Made by a program: the position numbers and the translations under genes. Below, in pieces: positions 7,541 through 16,874 of a DNA stretch of 53,425 bases. Source of the stretch: Gammaproteobacteria bacterium (GTDB taxonomy: Bacteria; Pseudomonadota; Gammaproteobacteria; SZUA-229); contig JAGXGK010000012.1 in the NCBI GenBank assembly GCA_024636785.1, positions 1 through 53,425 of the forward strand. Direction: 5' to 3'. The first letter of the stretch is position 1. The number at the start of each line of letters is the position of its first letter. Under the pieces are notes generated by a model. That model did no database searches, had not been told where the DNA came from, and worked only from the letters and a program-made list of their open reading frames with translations.

Positions 7541-9205
7541 CTAATCCTGAAAGGCGAACAATAAAAAGAAGCCGCCGATGCCGCCCAGTATCCAGGAGAT
7601 TACGGGCGCGCCCATGAAGGTGACGGGCGCATAACCGTCCAGCCCGAAAACAATGAATGCGCTCAGCAGCAGACTGGCGCCGCCGATGGCGATGACATTA
7701 CGCTGATTGCCGCGCTTGATTTCGGCGCGGATTTTTCTGATCTCCTGCAACTGCGCTTCCTGATCCTGGCCTTCGGCTGAATTTTTCAATGTCTGGTAGA
7801 TCAGCATCGGCAGCTCGGGCATTTTTTCCACCATGTAGGGCAGATTTTCCTTAAAGCCGCGCAGCATGGCCTTGGTGCCGATCTGCTCATCCATCCAGCG
7901 TTCGAGGAAGGGTTTGGCGGTGGTCCAGAGATCGAGATCGGGATACAGCTGCCGGCCCAGGCCTTCGATATTGAGCAGGGTTTTCTGTAACAGCACCAGC
8001 TGCGGCTGCACCTCCATGTTGAAGCGCCGCGCGGTCTGGAACAGTCTCAGCAGCAATTGCCCGAATGAGATATCTTTGAGTGGGCGTTCGAAAATTGGTT
8101 CACATACACTGCGAATGGCCGATTCAAACTCTTCCACGCGGGTGCCCGCGGGCACCCAGCCGGACTCCACGTGCAGGCGTGCCACCTTGTTGTAATCGCG
8201 GCGGAAGAAAGCCAGAAAATTTTCCGCCAGATAGCGTTTATCCACCTGACTAAGCGAACCCATGATGCCGAAATCGACTGCGATATATTGCGGCGACTCC
8301 GGGTTCTCGGTATCCACGAAGATATTACCGGGGTGCATGTCGGCATGGAAAAAGTTGTGCGTGAACACCTGTCTGAAAAAGATTTCCACGCCCAGCTCGG
8401 CCAGCCTTTTCATGTTGGTGTTCTTGTGCTTCAGCGCTTCGGTGTGGCGTATCGGTGTGCCGTAAATGCGCTCCATCACCAGCACATTTTTGCGCGTGTA
8501 GTCCCAGTAGATTTCGGGCACGTACAGCTCTTGCGAGTCTGCAAAATTCCTGCGCAACTGGCTGGCGTTGGCGGCTTCCCGCATCAGGTCCAGCTCATCG
8601 ACGATGGTTTTTTCGTATTCCGCCACCACCTCGACCGGACGCAGGCGGCGAACATCTGATGAATAGCGCGCCGCCCATTCGGCAATGATGTACAGCAGGG
8701 AAATATCACGACTGATCACGGGCAGGATATCGGGGCGCAGTATTTTAACCACCACGTCTTCGCCACTTTTCAGGCGCGCCACGTGAACCTGCGCCACCGA
8801 AGCCGAGGCCAAAGGCGCTGCTTCAAACATCTCAAACAGCTCTTCCAGCGACTCGCCAAAAGCTTTCTCCACAATGGCGCGCGCTTTTGCATTGCTGAAT
8901 GGCGGCACGGCATCCTGTAGCAGCTCCAGTTCGTCGGCGATGTCGTCGGCGAGCAGGTCTCTGCGCGTGGACAGCATCTGCCCGAATTTTATGAACACCG
9001 GGCCGAGGTCTTCCAGTGCGCGGCGGATGCGTGCGCCCCGGGGAGCACGCTTGGGTCGAAACCAGTTCCAGGGCAGAAAGTAGATCAGAAAACGAAACGG
9101 GCGCAGCAGATGGGTGGCGAAAATAATTTCATCCAGCCCGTGCCGCGCCAGTACGTAATTGATGCGCAGCAGTCGAACAAATTGTTTCGGTCCAATTAAT
9201 CTCAT
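7541..9205 (-). CDS. ubiB: Ubiquinone biosynthesis accessory ATPase/kinase-like protein UbiB
   Basis: UbiB is an atypical protein-kinase-like (ABC1/ADCK) membrane protein needed for aerobic coenzyme Q biosynthesis. This 554-residue copy shows the UbiB-specific KFGQ motif (73-76). It also has the alanine-rich nucleotide loop [14 protein letters not shown], the invariant lysine in VVVKILRP, catalytic [11 protein letters not shown] and metal-binding VDFGIMG. The C-terminal end has two membrane helices ([16 protein letters not shown] and [18 protein letters not shown]) that anchor it in the inner membrane. It follows ubiE and ubiJ in the same order as in other gammaproteobacteria, 52 bp after ubiJ across an A-rich spacer. 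A short GGCTGA-AAAAC-TCAGCC hairpin overlaps the stop codon (7525-7541) but lacks a T-tract. Confidence 0.97.
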   Translation of the reverse strand: MRLIGPKQFVRLLRINYVLARHGLDEIIFATHLLRPFRFLIYFLPWNWFRPKRAPRGARIRRALEDLGPVFIKFGQMLSTRRDLLADDIADELELLQDAVPPFSNAKARAIVEKAFGESLEELFEMFEAAPLASASVAQVHVARLKSGEDVVVKILRPDILPVISRDISLLYIIAEWAARYSSDVRRLRPVEVVAEYEKTIVDELDLMREAANASQLRRNFADSQELYVPEIYWDYTRKNVLVMERIYGTPIRHTEALKHKNTNMKRLAELGVEIFFRQVFTHNFFHADMHPGNIFVDTENPESPQYIAVDFGIMGSLSQVDKRYLAENFLAFFRRDYNKVARLHVESGWVPAGTRVEEFESAIRSVCEPIFERPLKDISFGQLLLRLFQTARRFNMEVQPQLVLLQKTLLNIEGLGRQLYPDLDLWTTAKPFLERWMDEQIGTKAMLRGFKENLPYMVEKMPELPMLIYQTLKNSAEGQDQEAQLQEIRKIRAEIKRGNQRNVIAIGGASLLLSAFIVFGLDGYAPVTFMGAPVISWILGGIGGFFLLFAFQD

Positions 9206-9257
9206 TATTTTTCAGGTCTGAATTCGGGTCGTTGAAGTTATTTTTTTATTTGTTTTT

Positions 9258-9881
9258 TTACTGTTTTTTGTTATTGATTTTCAGCGCATCGAATCGCGCC
9301 TGCGCCCGATCAAGCCGGGTTCGCAGCGCATCGACCTCTTCATAAAATATTTCCAGCTCGGGTTTGCTGACGACATCCCGGCTCTCTTCCTGTAGATATT
9401 CAGAGATATCCGAGGCGACATCAGTGCCCGCCTGCTGCGCCCAGTTTATTATTATTTTGGCCATGCTGAACAGGTGATGCGCCGGTGCATCACCGATGAC
9501 CCGGGCGAGGTATTCCTCCCAGTCCACATCTATCTCAGTGAGTATTTTCTTGAAGCGGCGACCCAGGCGGACATCGCCTTCGATCTCAACTTCGCCCTTG
9601 AGCATGAGCGCGGCGACATCCCGGCTCAGGCTCATTTTCAGCAGGGCGAGCGGTGAGCCTTTCAGTGTGGTGTCGGCCTCACCCTGATACTGCTCGGCCA
9701 CGTTCATGCCCGCCTGATGCGGAAAAAAGTACAGGGTCTGGTTCAACCCGGTGATCTGTACCGCGATGACCTGGCCTTCGAGCGCGGCCAGCTTTTCCTG
9801 CACTTCGGGATCCAGTGACAGATACCGGTTGATCGCAGCGTCGAGCCAGGCGATGGCGGTTTCGGTCATTGAGCCTTGCAT
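9258..9881 (-). CDS. ubiJ: Ubiquinone biosynthesis accessory factor UbiJ (SCP2 domain)
   Basis: This is a 207-residue soluble protein with an N-terminal sterol-carrier-protein-2 (SCP2) domain (about residues 10-125) that binds lipid intermediates in the cytosolic Ubi metabolon. A charged C-terminal helix follows (EIFYEEVDALRTRLDRAQAR). The length matches UbiJ (YigP). Its first ATG directly abuts the ubiE stop codon (TAG-ATG), so the two are translationally coupled. A second ATG four codons later, with AAGG upstream, is an alternative start (9869). The order ubiE-ubiJ-ubiB is the conserved gammaproteobacterial one and gives the identification most of its strength. Confidence 0.93.
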   Translation of the reverse strand: MQGSMTETAIAWLDAAINRYLSLDPEVQEKLAALEGQVIAVQITGLNQTLYFFPHQAGMNVAEQYQGEADTTLKGSPLALLKMSLSRDVAALMLKGEVEIEGDVRLGRRFKKILTEIDVDWEEYLARVIGDAPAHHLFSMAKIIINWAQQAGTDVASDISEYLQEESRDVVSKPELEIFYEEVDALRTRLDRAQARFDALKINNKKQ

Positions 9882-10628
9882 CTAGAGCTTAAAACCTTTG
9901 TGCAGAGCGACGATGCCGCCACTCATGTTGGAATATGTGCAGCGCTCGAAACCGGCGTTGACCATCATCTCTTTCAGCGTGGCCTGATCGGGGTGCATGC
10001 GGATGGATTCGGCCAGATAACGGTAACTCTCTTCATCGTTGGCGATCAGCTTGCCCATCATGGGCAGCACCTTGAACGAATAGATGTCATAAATTTTATC
10101 CAGCCCCGGCAGCACCGGTTTGGAGAACTCCAGTACCAGCAGACGTCCGCCCGGTTTAAGCACCCGATACATGTCTTTCAGCGCCTTATCCTTGTCGGTA
10201 ACATTGCGCAGGCCAAAGGCGATGGTGACGCAGTCAAAGCTGTTGTCTTCGAAGGGCAGCTCTTCGGCATTGGCTTCGACAAATTTGACGTTGCCGACCA
10301 CGCCTTTGTCGATCAGCCGACGCCGCCCCTGCTCCAGCATCGCCGGGTTGATGTCGGAAATAATCACCTCGCCCGTAGCCCCGACCTGCTCTGCCATATA
10401 TAAGGTGAGGTCGCCGGTGCCACCGGCCACATCCAGTGCGCGCTGGCCCTTTTTCAGGCCGGTGTGCATCATGGCAATTTTTTTCCAGATGCGGTGCACG
10501 CCCATAGACATGACATCGTTCATGATGTCGTACTTGCCCGCCACCGAGCTGAACACGTCGGCCACCAGCGCGGCTTTTTTGTCCGCCTCTACCTGCTTGA
10601 AACCAAAATGGGTTTTCTTTCCGCTCAT
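9882..10628 (-). CDS. ubiE: Demethylmenaquinone/2-methoxy-6-polyprenyl-1,4-benzoquinol methyltransferase
   Basis: UbiE is the SAM-dependent C-methyltransferase of ubiquinone (and menaquinone) biosynthesis. The 248-residue chain begins [13 protein letters not shown]. It carries [19 protein letters not shown], the SAM-binding motif LDVAGGTGD (65-73), [14 protein letters not shown] and [10 protein letters not shown], all typical of UbiE. The ATG at 10628 is chosen because AGGA lies upstream and homologues start here. The in-frame extension to 10706 would overlap the DUF971 gene. Located between the DUF971 gene and ubiJ. Confidence 0.97.
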   Translation of the reverse strand: MSGKKTHFGFKQVEADKKAALVADVFSSVAGKYDIMNDVMSMGVHRIWKKIAMMHTGLKKGQRALDVAGGTGDLTLYMAEQVGATGEVIISDINPAMLEQGRRRLIDKGVVGNVKFVEANAEELPFEDNSFDCVTIAFGLRNVTDKDKALKDMYRVLKPGGRLLVLEFSKPVLPGLDKIYDIYSFKVLPMMGKLIANDEESYRYLAESIRMHPDQATLKEMMVNAGFERCTYSNMSGGIVALHKGFKL

Positions 10629-10651
10629 GTTATTTCCTGGCTTGTATGCGC

Positions 10652-11005
10652 TTAAGCCTTGCGTTCGTGCCCGGCTTTGCTCAGGCGATCCAAATAGTCC
10701 TGCCACTTTTCTTCGTACTTTGAGCCCAGCTCATAGAGGTAGTCCCAGGTATACAGGCCGGTATCGTGCTGGTCGTCAAACACCAGCTTGATGGCATAGT
10801 TGCCCTGCGGCTCGATGCCGGTAATGTTGACCTCTTCCTTGTTGAGTTGCAGCACTTCCTGCCCCGGTCCATGGCCGGTGACGGCCGCTGAGGGCGAATA
10901 GACTCTGAGGTATTCGCAAGGCAGTTCAAAATGGACGCCGTCGTCATAAGTCAGTTCAAGTATCCGGCTGTTTTGATGCAGGTTGATGTCAGTTGGTTTT
11001 GCCAT
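10652..11005 (-). CDS. DUF971 / gamma-butyrobetaine hydroxylase N-terminal-like domain protein
   Basis: This is a 117-residue single-domain protein. The fold corresponds to the N-terminal zinc-binding-like domain of gamma-butyrobetaine hydroxylase (DUF971), with [20 protein letters not shown] and a later [20 protein letters not shown]. Stand-alone copies commonly sit between hslU and ubiE in gammaproteobacteria, as here. Their role is unresolved; proposals include iron-sulfur protein maturation. The ATG at 11005 has GAGAAAAG upstream. Spacing is 24 bp from hslU and 23 bp to ubiE, consistent with one transcript. Confidence 0.9.
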   Translation of the reverse strand: MAKPTDINLHQNSRILELTYDDGVHFELPCEYLRVYSPSAAVTGHGPGQEVLQLNKEEVNITGIEPQGNYAIKLVFDDQHDTGLYTWDYLYELGSKYEEKWQDYLDRLSKAGHERKA

Positions 11006-11029
11006 AATCTTTTCTCGTTAATGCGTGTT

Positions 11030-12358
11030 TTATAAAATGTAGCGGCTCAGGTCTTCATCCTTGGCCAGCTCGCCCAGGCTGTTTTCAACATAGGCCGCGT
11101 CAATGATGATTTTTGAGCCGGACTTGTCGGGGGCGTCGTAGGAGATTTCATCCAGCAATCTTTCCATCACGGTGTGCAGCCGGCGCGCGCCGATATTCTC
11201 GGCGCTTTCATTCACGCTGAAGGCGATTTCAGCAATCCGCCTGACGCCATCGGCGGCAAATTCCAGCTCCACGCCTTCGGTCTGCATCAGCGCACTGTAT
11301 TGCAGGGTTAAGGCTGCATCCGGTTCGGTCAGGATGCGCTGGAAATCCTCAGCATTGAGGGCATCCAGTTCGACCCGGATGGGCAGGCGCCCCTGCAACT
11401 CAGGAATCAGGTCGGAGGGTTTGGTGAGATGAAAAGAGCCCGAAGCGATGAACAGAATATGGTCGGTTTTGACCATGCCGTATTTTGTGCTCACCGTGCA
11501 GCCTTCAACCAGCGGCAATAGATCGCGCTGCACGCCTTCGCGTGAGACGTCACCACCGCTGCCGGAATCGGCGCGCTTGGTCACTTTGTCAATCTCGTCG
11601 ATAAAGACGATGCCGTTCTGTTCTGCATTTTCGACCGCGCGATTTTTTATGTCCTCCTCCTTGAGCAGCTTGCCCGCCTCCTCTTCAAGCAGTATTTTGT
11701 ACGCCTGATCGACGCGCATCTTGCTGGTTTTTTTGCGCTCTTTTGCCATATTCTGAAACATGCCCTGCAACTGGCTGGTCATCTCTTCCATGCCCGGCGG
11801 TGCCATAATCTCCATGCCCATGGGCGTGGCCGCCACCTCAATTTCTATCTCTTTATCGTCCAGATCACCATTACGCAGTTTCTCCCTGAATTTCTGCCGG
11901 GTGCCTGACTCCTGCACTTCCGGCTCACCAAACTCATTGCGCGCAGGGGGCAGCAGGACATCGAGAATGCGCTCTTCGGCGGCCGTTTCCGCCAGATGCT
12001 TGACCTTTTCGATCTCCTGTTCGCGCGCTGTTTTCACCGACATTTCCACCAGATCACGGATGATGGAGTCAACCTCGCGGCCAACATAGCCCACTTCGGT
12101 GAATTTAGTCGCCTCCACCTTAATAAAGGGGGCGTTGGCGAGGTGCGCCAGTCGGCGCGCAATTTCGGTTTTTCCGACCCCGGTGGGACCGATCATCAGG
12201 ATGTTCTTGGGGGTGATTTCGTTACGCAGTTCTTCCTTAATCTGCATCCGTCGCCAGCGATTGCGTAGCGCAATGGCGACGGCACGCTTAGCCTTGTGCT
12301 GACCGATAATGTATTTATCCAGCTCTTGTGCAATTTCGCGGGGGGTCATTTCAGACAT
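11030..12358 (-). CDS. hslU: ATP-dependent protease ATPase subunit HslU (ClpY)
   Basis: HslU is the AAA+ unfoldase that forms a hexamer and feeds substrates into the HslV peptidase in the cytoplasm. This 442-residue copy has Walker A GPTGVGKT (57-64), Walker [10 protein letters not shown], the I-domain insertion between them (about 110-240) and sensor region GRLPIRVEL. The C-terminal tail, ending DLSRYIL, docks into HslV. The neighbouring upstream hslV completes the two-gene operon. The start ATG at 12358 gives the usual N-terminus ([20 protein letters not shown]). Confidence 0.98.
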   Translation of the reverse strand: MSEMTPREIAQELDKYIIGQHKAKRAVAIALRNRWRRMQIKEELRNEITPKNILMIGPTGVGKTEIARRLAHLANAPFIKVEATKFTEVGYVGREVDSIIRDLVEMSVKTAREQEIEKVKHLAETAAEERILDVLLPPARNEFGEPEVQESGTRQKFREKLRNGDLDDKEIEIEVAATPMGMEIMAPPGMEEMTSQLQGMFQNMAKERKKTSKMRVDQAYKILLEEEAGKLLKEEDIKNRAVENAEQNGIVFIDEIDKVTKRADSGSGGDVSREGVQRDLLPLVEGCTVSTKYGMVKTDHILFIASGSFHLTKPSDLIPELQGRLPIRVELDALNAEDFQRILTEPDAALTLQYSALMQTEGVELEFAADGVRRIAEIAFSVNESAENIGARRLHTVMERLLDEISYDAPDKSGSKIIIDAAYVENSLGELAKDEDLSRYIL

Positions 12359-12422
12359 AGTCTTAACCTGTTAATTAGTTCGTGCTCACAGCTCTGTTGC
12401 TGTGAGGGCGTCTCTCTTCACT

Positions 12423-12956
12423 TTATAGTTCTTCAAGAGTTCGATTTTGATTGGTGTAGATGCAGATGTCACCGGCGATGGCCAGACTTTTTTCTACAAT
12501 ATCACGGGCCGGCATCTCGGTGTTATCGAACAGGGCGCGTGCCGCCGACTGGGCATATGGCCCGCCCGAGCCGATAGCGATAAGATCGTCCGGAGTATCC
12601 ACCACGTCGCCGGTGCCGGAAACCAGCAGGGAGGTCTCCCTGTCGGCCACAATCAGCATGGCTTCCAGTTTTCGCAGCATGCGATCGGTGCGCCAGTCTT
12701 TGGCGAGCTCGACGGCGGCTCGCTTCAGCTGCCCGCTATGGCGCTCCAGCATGCCCTCGAATCTTTCCAGCAGGGTGAACGCATCGGCGGTGGCGCCGGC
12801 GAAGCCCACAATGACCTTGTCGTGATAAATTTTACGAACTTTTGTGGCATTGCCTTTCATGACGGTGTTGCCCAGCGTGACCTGACCATCACCGCCGATG
12901 ACTACATTGCCGCCACGACGCACTGTCACTATGGTTGTACCATGAAATGTTTCCAC
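12423..12956 (-). CDS. hslV: ATP-dependent protease peptidase subunit HslV (ClpQ)
   Basis: This is the threonine peptidase of the HslUV (bacterial proteasome-like) complex. The GTG at 12956 is selected because GGGAG lies seven bases upstream. The resulting 177-residue product starts [16 protein letters not shown], matching homologues with a short propeptide. An in-frame ATG at 12980 would add an atypical extension and has no better ribosome site. The catalytic residue is the first threonine of GTT, exposed after removal of [23 protein letters not shown] and [16 protein letters not shown] are diagnostic. It is followed by hslU after 64 bp. Confidence 0.96.
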   Translation of the reverse strand: METFHGTTIVTVRRGGNVVIGGDGQVTLGNTVMKGNATKVRKIYHDKVIVGFAGATADAFTLLERFEGMLERHSGQLKRAAVELAKDWRTDRMLRKLEAMLIVADRETSLLVSGTGDVVDTPDDLIAIGSGGPYAQSAARALFDNTEMPARDIVEKSLAIAGDICIYTNQNRTLEEL

Positions 12957-13017
12957 GCTTTTACTCCCGATAATCTTCAAGACCGGTAATTTTACACGAA
13001 ACGCCGGCCGTAAAGAC

Positions 13018-13935
13018 CTACTTACGTGATCTCGGGTGGGCTTTGTCGTAAACCCCGGCCAGATGCTGGAAATCCAGGTGGGTGTAGATTTGCGTGGTGG
13101 TGAGGTTGGCGTGGCCCAGCAGCTCCTGCACTGCGCGCAGGTCGCCGGATGATTCCAGAATGTGCGAGGCGAATGAGTGCCTCAGCATGTGAGGGTAGGC
13201 ATTGCCGTTGAGGCCCTGTTTCAGCGCCCGGTTTTTAAGCCGCTGCTGCACGTTACGATTGCCGATGCGCAGACCGTTTTTGCTCAGAAACAGCGCTGCC
13301 TGCTCGTGCTTGAGGAACTGTGTCCGCGCTGTCATCCAGGTATTCAGGGCTTCCAGGGCTTTTTTGCCGAAGGGAACGCGCCGCTGTTTGTTGCCCTTGC
13401 CCATCACGGTCAGAACCTGCTGCTGCCAGTCGATATCCGCCAGATTCAGCCCGGTCAGCTCGGACAGGCGCAGGCCACAGCCATACAGCAACTCCATCAT
13501 GGCGTGGTCGCGGTGCGCCAACGGGTCATCATCGGGCTGCGCCAGCAGGCGGTTGAGCTGATCGACCCCAAGCGTTTCGGGCAGGCGTTTGGGCGATTTG
13601 GGCGCGGGGATACCCACCGCCGGGTTGTTTTTCAACCCATAGTGGCGGCGCAGATAGTTAAACAGGGTTCGAACCGCGGACAGCCGTCGCTGCAAACTTC
13701 GACCGGAGAGCCCCTTTCGGTGCTGGCTGGCGACAAACTGCCGGATCAATGCTTCGTCAATCTCTGCCCAGTCAGTCTGAAACTGCTGCACGCAATAAAC
13801 GGTGAAGGCCTTGATATCGCGCTGATAGGCCGAGAGGGTGTGGCTGGAATACTTGCGTTCGGATTCAAGATAGATGAAAAACCGTTCTAACGGCAGAGTC
13901 CATTCTGATGGTGCCGTATGCTCTGCCGACGGCAT
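13018..13935 (-). CDS. xerC: Tyrosine recombinase XerC
   Basis: XerC resolves chromosome dimers at dif together with XerD. The 305-residue protein has an N-terminal SAM-like core-binding domain (about 12-100) and the catalytic domain. All catalytic residues are visible: R156 (GCGLRLSEL), K180, H249 and R252 (HMLRHSF), H275 ([12 protein letters not shown]) and the nucleophile Y284. Its place directly after DUF484 and dapF is the conserved gammaproteobacterial setting and distinguishes it from XerD and from phage or integron integrases. Three bases separate it from the DUF484 stop, so translation is probably coupled. Confidence 0.96.
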   Translation of the reverse strand: MPSAEHTAPSEWTLPLERFFIYLESERKYSSHTLSAYQRDIKAFTVYCVQQFQTDWAEIDEALIRQFVASQHRKGLSGRSLQRRLSAVRTLFNYLRRHYGLKNNPAVGIPAPKSPKRLPETLGVDQLNRLLAQPDDDPLAHRDHAMMELLYGCGLRLSELTGLNLADIDWQQQVLTVMGKGNKQRRVPFGKKALEALNTWMTARTQFLKHEQAALFLSKNGLRIGNRNVQQRLKNRALKQGLNGNAYPHMLRHSFASHILESSGDLRAVQELLGHANLTTTQIYTHLDFQHLAGVYDKAHPRSRK

Positions 13936-13938
13936 GGC

Positions 13939-14658
13939 CTATTTTTCCAGATGCACGGCCAGCGCGGCACTGACCAGCTCACCCATCTGGCTGAGAAATT
14001 CGGTGCCCATCGAGGCCTGAAAGCGGGCGATTTCACTACTGCCCAGTCCCAGCAAGCCTAATTCGGAACCGGCCACCAGCGGGATCACGGCCGCCGAGGC
14101 CACCTGCTCGGCATTGTCGCCAAACAAAAAGGCGTTCTGCTCGGGGGAGCAGCGTCCGCACACCGGGTTTTTCTGCTTGAGCATGATGGAAAAGTTGCTC
14201 AGTGCCGGGGTGCTGGCGGTCACGAACAGGCCGGGGTGTTTTTCGATCAGTTCGCTGTCATCCGAAAACAGCCGGATGTCGGCGAACTCAGCCTTGAGCT
14301 CATTTTTCAGCTCGTCCAGCAAAACACTGATGACATCAACCAGATCGCGCGATCCGAGCAGGTTGATGGCGATACGATGCCGGCTCTCTGCCAGACGATC
14401 GTTGGTTCTGGCGATTTCCATCAGTTCGCGCAAATGGGTTTCACTGGCTTTCAGTTTACCGCGCAAAACGCTGACCTGACGCTCGATAAGCGAGGTGGCA
14501 CCGGAGGTCGGATGGGGGACTTCCAGCTCGGCTAGCAGTTCAGGGTGTTTCTGCAAAATATCCCGATGGCGCTTGAGCAAGCTGATCAACTGCTGCTCTT
14601 CGTCTTGTTTTTCTTCTTCCGGTGTCGTCGTTGAAGTCGCTTCTTTTTGTGTTATCAA
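13939..14658 (-). CDS. DUF484 family protein (GAF-like)
   Basis: This is a 239-residue cytoplasmic protein of the DUF484 (YigA) family, a conserved but poorly characterised partner of dapF and xerC. It has a charged N-terminal coiled-coil region ([20 protein letters not shown], then [20 protein letters not shown]). A GAF-like C-terminal half contains [21 protein letters not shown] and closes with [18 protein letters not shown]. No ATG is available near the expected start. TTG at 14658 overlaps the dapF stop codon (TTGA) and gives a sensible N-terminus (LITQKEAT), so I choose it. Longer readings would be buried in dapF. Confidence 0.85.
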   Translation of the reverse strand: MITQKEATSTTTPEEEKQDEEQQLISLLKRHRDILQKHPELLAELEVPHPTSGATSLIERQVSVLRGKLKASETHLRELMEIARTNDRLAESRHRIAINLLGSRDLVDVISVLLDELKNELKAEFADIRLFSDDSELIEKHPGLFVTASTPALSNFSIMLKQKNPVCGRCSPEQNAFLFGDNAEQVASAAVIPLVAGSELGLLGLGSSEIARFQASMGTEFLSQMGELVSAALAVHLEK

Positions 14659-15485
14659 AGTTCTATCTGCCCTATAAATACAGTTTCCGCGGGTCCCGTC
14701 ATCATCAGATGACTGCCTGGCCCCGGCCAATAAATGGTTAAATCGCCCCCGCGCAGTTCCACCTGTACACGCGTATCGAGCAGGTGATTTCTGATTCCCA
14801 CCGCCACCGCTGCGCAGGCACCGGTTCCGCAGGCCAGAGTTTCACCCGCGCCCCGTTCATAAACGCGCACGCGGATATTGCGCCGATCTTCAATCTCCAT
14901 AAAGCCCACATTAACCCGTTGGGGGAAACGCGGGTGACTCTCGATGGCAGGGCCCAGCGTTTTTACCGGGGCCTCGCGCAGCGAATCCACCAGCAGCACC
15001 GCGTGCGGATTGCCGATAGATACAGCACCTATAGCATATTTTTCGTCATTCACCACCAGATCGTGGTAATCCGACGCGCCTTTGGCATCGAAAGGCAGGC
15101 TTGTAGGGTTAAAATCCGGCTCGCCCATGTCCACGGTGACGCGGTCATCCTCTTCCAGTTGCAGGGTAATCAGGCCTGATTTGGTCTCCACCGGAATGAC
15201 CGTGCTTTCGGTCATGCCGGCATCGACCACGAAACGGGCAAAACAGCGCGCACCGTTGCCGCACTGCTCAACTTCACCGCCATCGGCGTTAAAAATTCGA
15301 TAGCGGAATTCGGCGTCCGCCCAGCTGCTGTTTTCGACCAGCAGCAGCTGATCGCAACCGACGCCATAATGGCGATGTGCAATATGGCGGATCTGTTCAC
15401 GGCTCAACGCGACTTTCTGGTTAATCGCGTCAATGACGACAAAGTCGTTACCGATGCCCTGCATTTTGGTGAAGTTTATCAACAT
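14655..15485 (-). CDS. dapF: Diaminopimelate epimerase
   Basis: DapF interconverts LL- and meso-diaminopimelate for lysine and peptidoglycan synthesis. At 276 residues it has the usual length. The two catalytic cysteines are C75 ([15 protein letters not shown]) and C219 ([13 protein letters not shown]), and the N-terminus [19 protein letters not shown] is typical. It heads the dapF-DUF484-xerC run, overlapping DUF484 by four bases. In this genome a two-gene insertion separates it from lysA. A bidirectional terminator lies just upstream, so dapF must have its own promoter in the short gap 15486-15536. Confidence 0.97.
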   Translation of the reverse strand: MLINFTKMQGIGNDFVVIDAINQKVALSREQIRHIAHRHYGVGCDQLLLVENSSWADAEFRYRIFNADGGEVEQCGNGARCFARFVVDAGMTESTVIPVETKSGLITLQLEEDDRVTVDMGEPDFNPTSLPFDAKGASDYHDLVVNDEKYAIGAVSIGNPHAVLLVDSLREAPVKTLGPAIESHPRFPQRVNVGFMEIEDRRNIRVRVYERGAGETLACGTGACAAVAVGIRNHLLDTRVQVELRGGDLTIYWPGPGSHLMMTGPAETVFIGQIEL

Positions 15486-15536
15486 GCGTCTAGCATAACC
15501 ATGCGCTGCATTTTGTGCCAGCCATAAAATAAAAAA

Positions 15537-15563
15537 GGCCGCTCTGAAACAGAGCGGCCTTTT
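15537..15563 (-). terminator. Intrinsic terminator after the rhodanese gene
   Basis: GGCCGCTCTG-AAA-CAGAGCGGCC forms a 10-bp GC-rich stem flanked by six A on one side and four T on the other. Read on the minus strand it is followed by a T-run and lies 36 bp after the rhodanese stop, so it should terminate that transcript upstream of dapF. Confidence 0.85.
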
Positions 15564-15598
15564 ATCCAGTCACGTCCGGCGCTGCCGGAGCGGTGGTC

Positions 15599-16252
15599 TT
15601 ATTTACCCGGTACGGTGCTCAAACCCAGCACATTCCAGTCCTGCATACCACCACGGTACCATTTGATTTTTTCTGCAGGATAACCCATCTTCAACAGGCT
15701 CTTGATGTTGTTGGGCGACTGTCCACACCACATGCCGTTACAGAACATTACCAACGTTTTAGCACCGGAGAAGTCACGGTTTTCATCTGCGCCGCGAACA
15801 TCAAACTGTTCGTACATGATGTCGCCAATTGAAATGGGATCTGCTTTTGACGAATTCAACTTAGTCCAGGGGATGTTGATCGAACCGGGAATAGTGCCTT
15901 TCTTGGTCCAGTCCGGTGTGCGTGAATCAATCACCAGAATAGAGTCGTCGCCTGCTGCCATTTTTTTCAGATAATCGATGACTTCAAGTTCCGCAATCGT
16001 TTCTACACCCGGTGCCAGTACTGCCGGCTGAATACAGAAGGGAGGACAGGGGCGTGAAGTTTTTGAAAAATCCTGCGCAATGGTATTGCTGGTATCCTGA
16101 TTACGCTTGATTGTTGCTTTCTCACCATGATGAATAACTTCTGCACTCATCATGTCCGGGGTGATCTTTACCGGTTTGTCTTCTTTTGCAAATGCATTTA
16201 CAGAAAAGGCAAAACTTGCTGCCAGTAATGACAGTGTTACTGTTTTTATCAT
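15599..16252 (-). CDS. Exported rhodanese-domain protein
   Basis: This is a 217-residue periplasmic rhodanese-like sulfurtransferase. A signal peptide covers about residues 1-22 (MIKTVTLSLLAASFAFSVNA). The rhodanese domain spans about 90-215, with IDSRTPDWTKKGTIPGSINIPW and an active-site loop at C171 (MFCNGMWCGQS, with a second cysteine at 176). It closes with WYRGGMQDWNVLG. An additional CPPFC pair (69, 73) lies before the domain and may form a disulfide. The ATG at 16252 is preferred (AGGA eight bases upstream) over an in-frame GTG at 16267. It follows a small lipoprotein gene by 85 bp on the same strand. This pair interrupts the usual lysA-dapF adjacency. Substrate is unknown; thiosulfate or persulfide transfer is typical of the family. 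Confidence 0.9.
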   Translation of the reverse strand: MIKTVTLSLLAASFAFSVNAFAKEDKPVKITPDMMSAEVIHHGEKATIKRNQDTSNTIAQDFSKTSRPCPPFCIQPAVLAPGVETIAELEVIDYLKKMAAGDDSILVIDSRTPDWTKKGTIPGSINIPWTKLNSSKADPISIGDIMYEQFDVRGADENRDFSGAKTLVMFCNGMWCGQSPNNIKSLLKMGYPAEKIKWYRGGMQDWNVLGLSTVPGK

Positions 16253-16337
16253 CTTCTTCTTCCTCACTTTTAGTTTTGTTTTTTACTTTTTATTGACTTA
16301 CTTTATTGCTAAACATTCTCATTTACATTGGAGAGCA

Positions 16338-16511
16338 CTAATCACAATCTGGCTCTTTTTCCATGATTACACCACTTTGGGTTTTTTTATCTTCAGTCAC
16401 TTTTTCTGCTGGTTCATTCTGCTCTTTAGTGGGCATATCGGAACACGCCTGTATCTGCAAAAAAAACAGCATCGAAAAGACTGCGGCTACTAATCGAACT
16501 AGTTTATACAT
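16338..16511 (-). CDS. Small lipoprotein (57 aa)
   Basis: The ATG at 16511 is preceded by an ideal ribosome-binding site (AGGAGG, four bases before the ATG). It opens a 57-codon frame starting MYKLVRLVAAVFSMLFFLQI. A lipobox-like IQAC places the acylated cysteine at residue 23. The mature 35-residue tail is polar and charged (SDMPTKEQNEPAEKVTEDKK) and ends EKEPDCD. It is likely an inner- or outer-membrane lipoprotein. Located upstream of the exported rhodanese gene on the same strand, it probably shares its transcript and may act with it. No characterised homologue is recognised. Confidence 0.75.
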   Translation of the reverse strand: MYKLVRLVAAVFSMLFFLQIQACSDMPTKEQNEPAEKVTEDKKTQSGVIMEKEPDCD

Positions 16512-16613
16512 TTCACCTCCTGCAATATTTTTTTAATGGTTAATATCTTTTAGTAGGCCGATAGTAACCCCATTACTATTTATTTTACAAGCCTAAATTT
16601 TTTTCAATCGCGG

Positions 16614-16730
16614 ATGATGATTCCTGTCAGAAAAATTTTTCGACAAAAAAACAGGCCGGAGCTTTACGCTGTGGCGATTACTGTGATCACCGCGCTGCTG
16701 ATCAAGGATATGAAATCTTCACCTTTATAG
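16614..16730 (+). CDS. Possible 38-aa single-pass membrane peptide
   Basis: An ATG-ATG start at 16614 opens a 38-codon frame with a basic N-terminus (MMIPVRKIFRQKNRPE), one hydrophobic segment (LYAVAITVITALLI) and a short KDMKSSPL tail. This is the layout of a small inner-membrane protein. It is divergent from the small lipoprotein gene, leaving about 100 bp of AT-rich promoter space. The ribosome-binding site is poor (only GCGG close to the ATG), and there is no independent evidence of expression. It could be a chance frame in the 363-bp gap 16512-16874. Confidence 0.3.
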   Translation: MMIPVRKIFRQKNRPELYAVAITVITALLIKDMKSSPL

Positions 16731-16777
16731 CGTGCATCGAAATTAAATGCAACGCACGGGTTTATTAACGTCATTAT

Positions 16778-16803
16778 AAAAACGGCACACTCGGGCTGAG
16801 TGT
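16778..16803 (-). terminator. Likely intrinsic terminator of lptM-lysA
   Basis: On the minus strand ACACTC-AGCCC-GAGTGT is followed by GCCGTTTTT, 72 bp after the lysA stop. The stem is only six pairs, so efficiency may be modest. It is the only terminator-like structure in the gap after lysA. Confidence 0.55.
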
Positions 16804-16874
16804 CCTTTAACGGCGTTTGATTTCATTAAACAGCAACGAGCCCCGGCACTCAAATTCCTGTTTCGTATTAATTC

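Noticed and set aside
7525-7541. Hairpin GGCTGA-AAAAC-TCAGCC after ubiB as a terminator
   Set aside because: It overlaps the stop codon and lacks a T-tract, so termination is not supported.
13177-13890. 237-codon plus-strand frame opposite xerC
   Set aside because: All XerC catalytic residues are present on the minus strand; this frame is a by-product.
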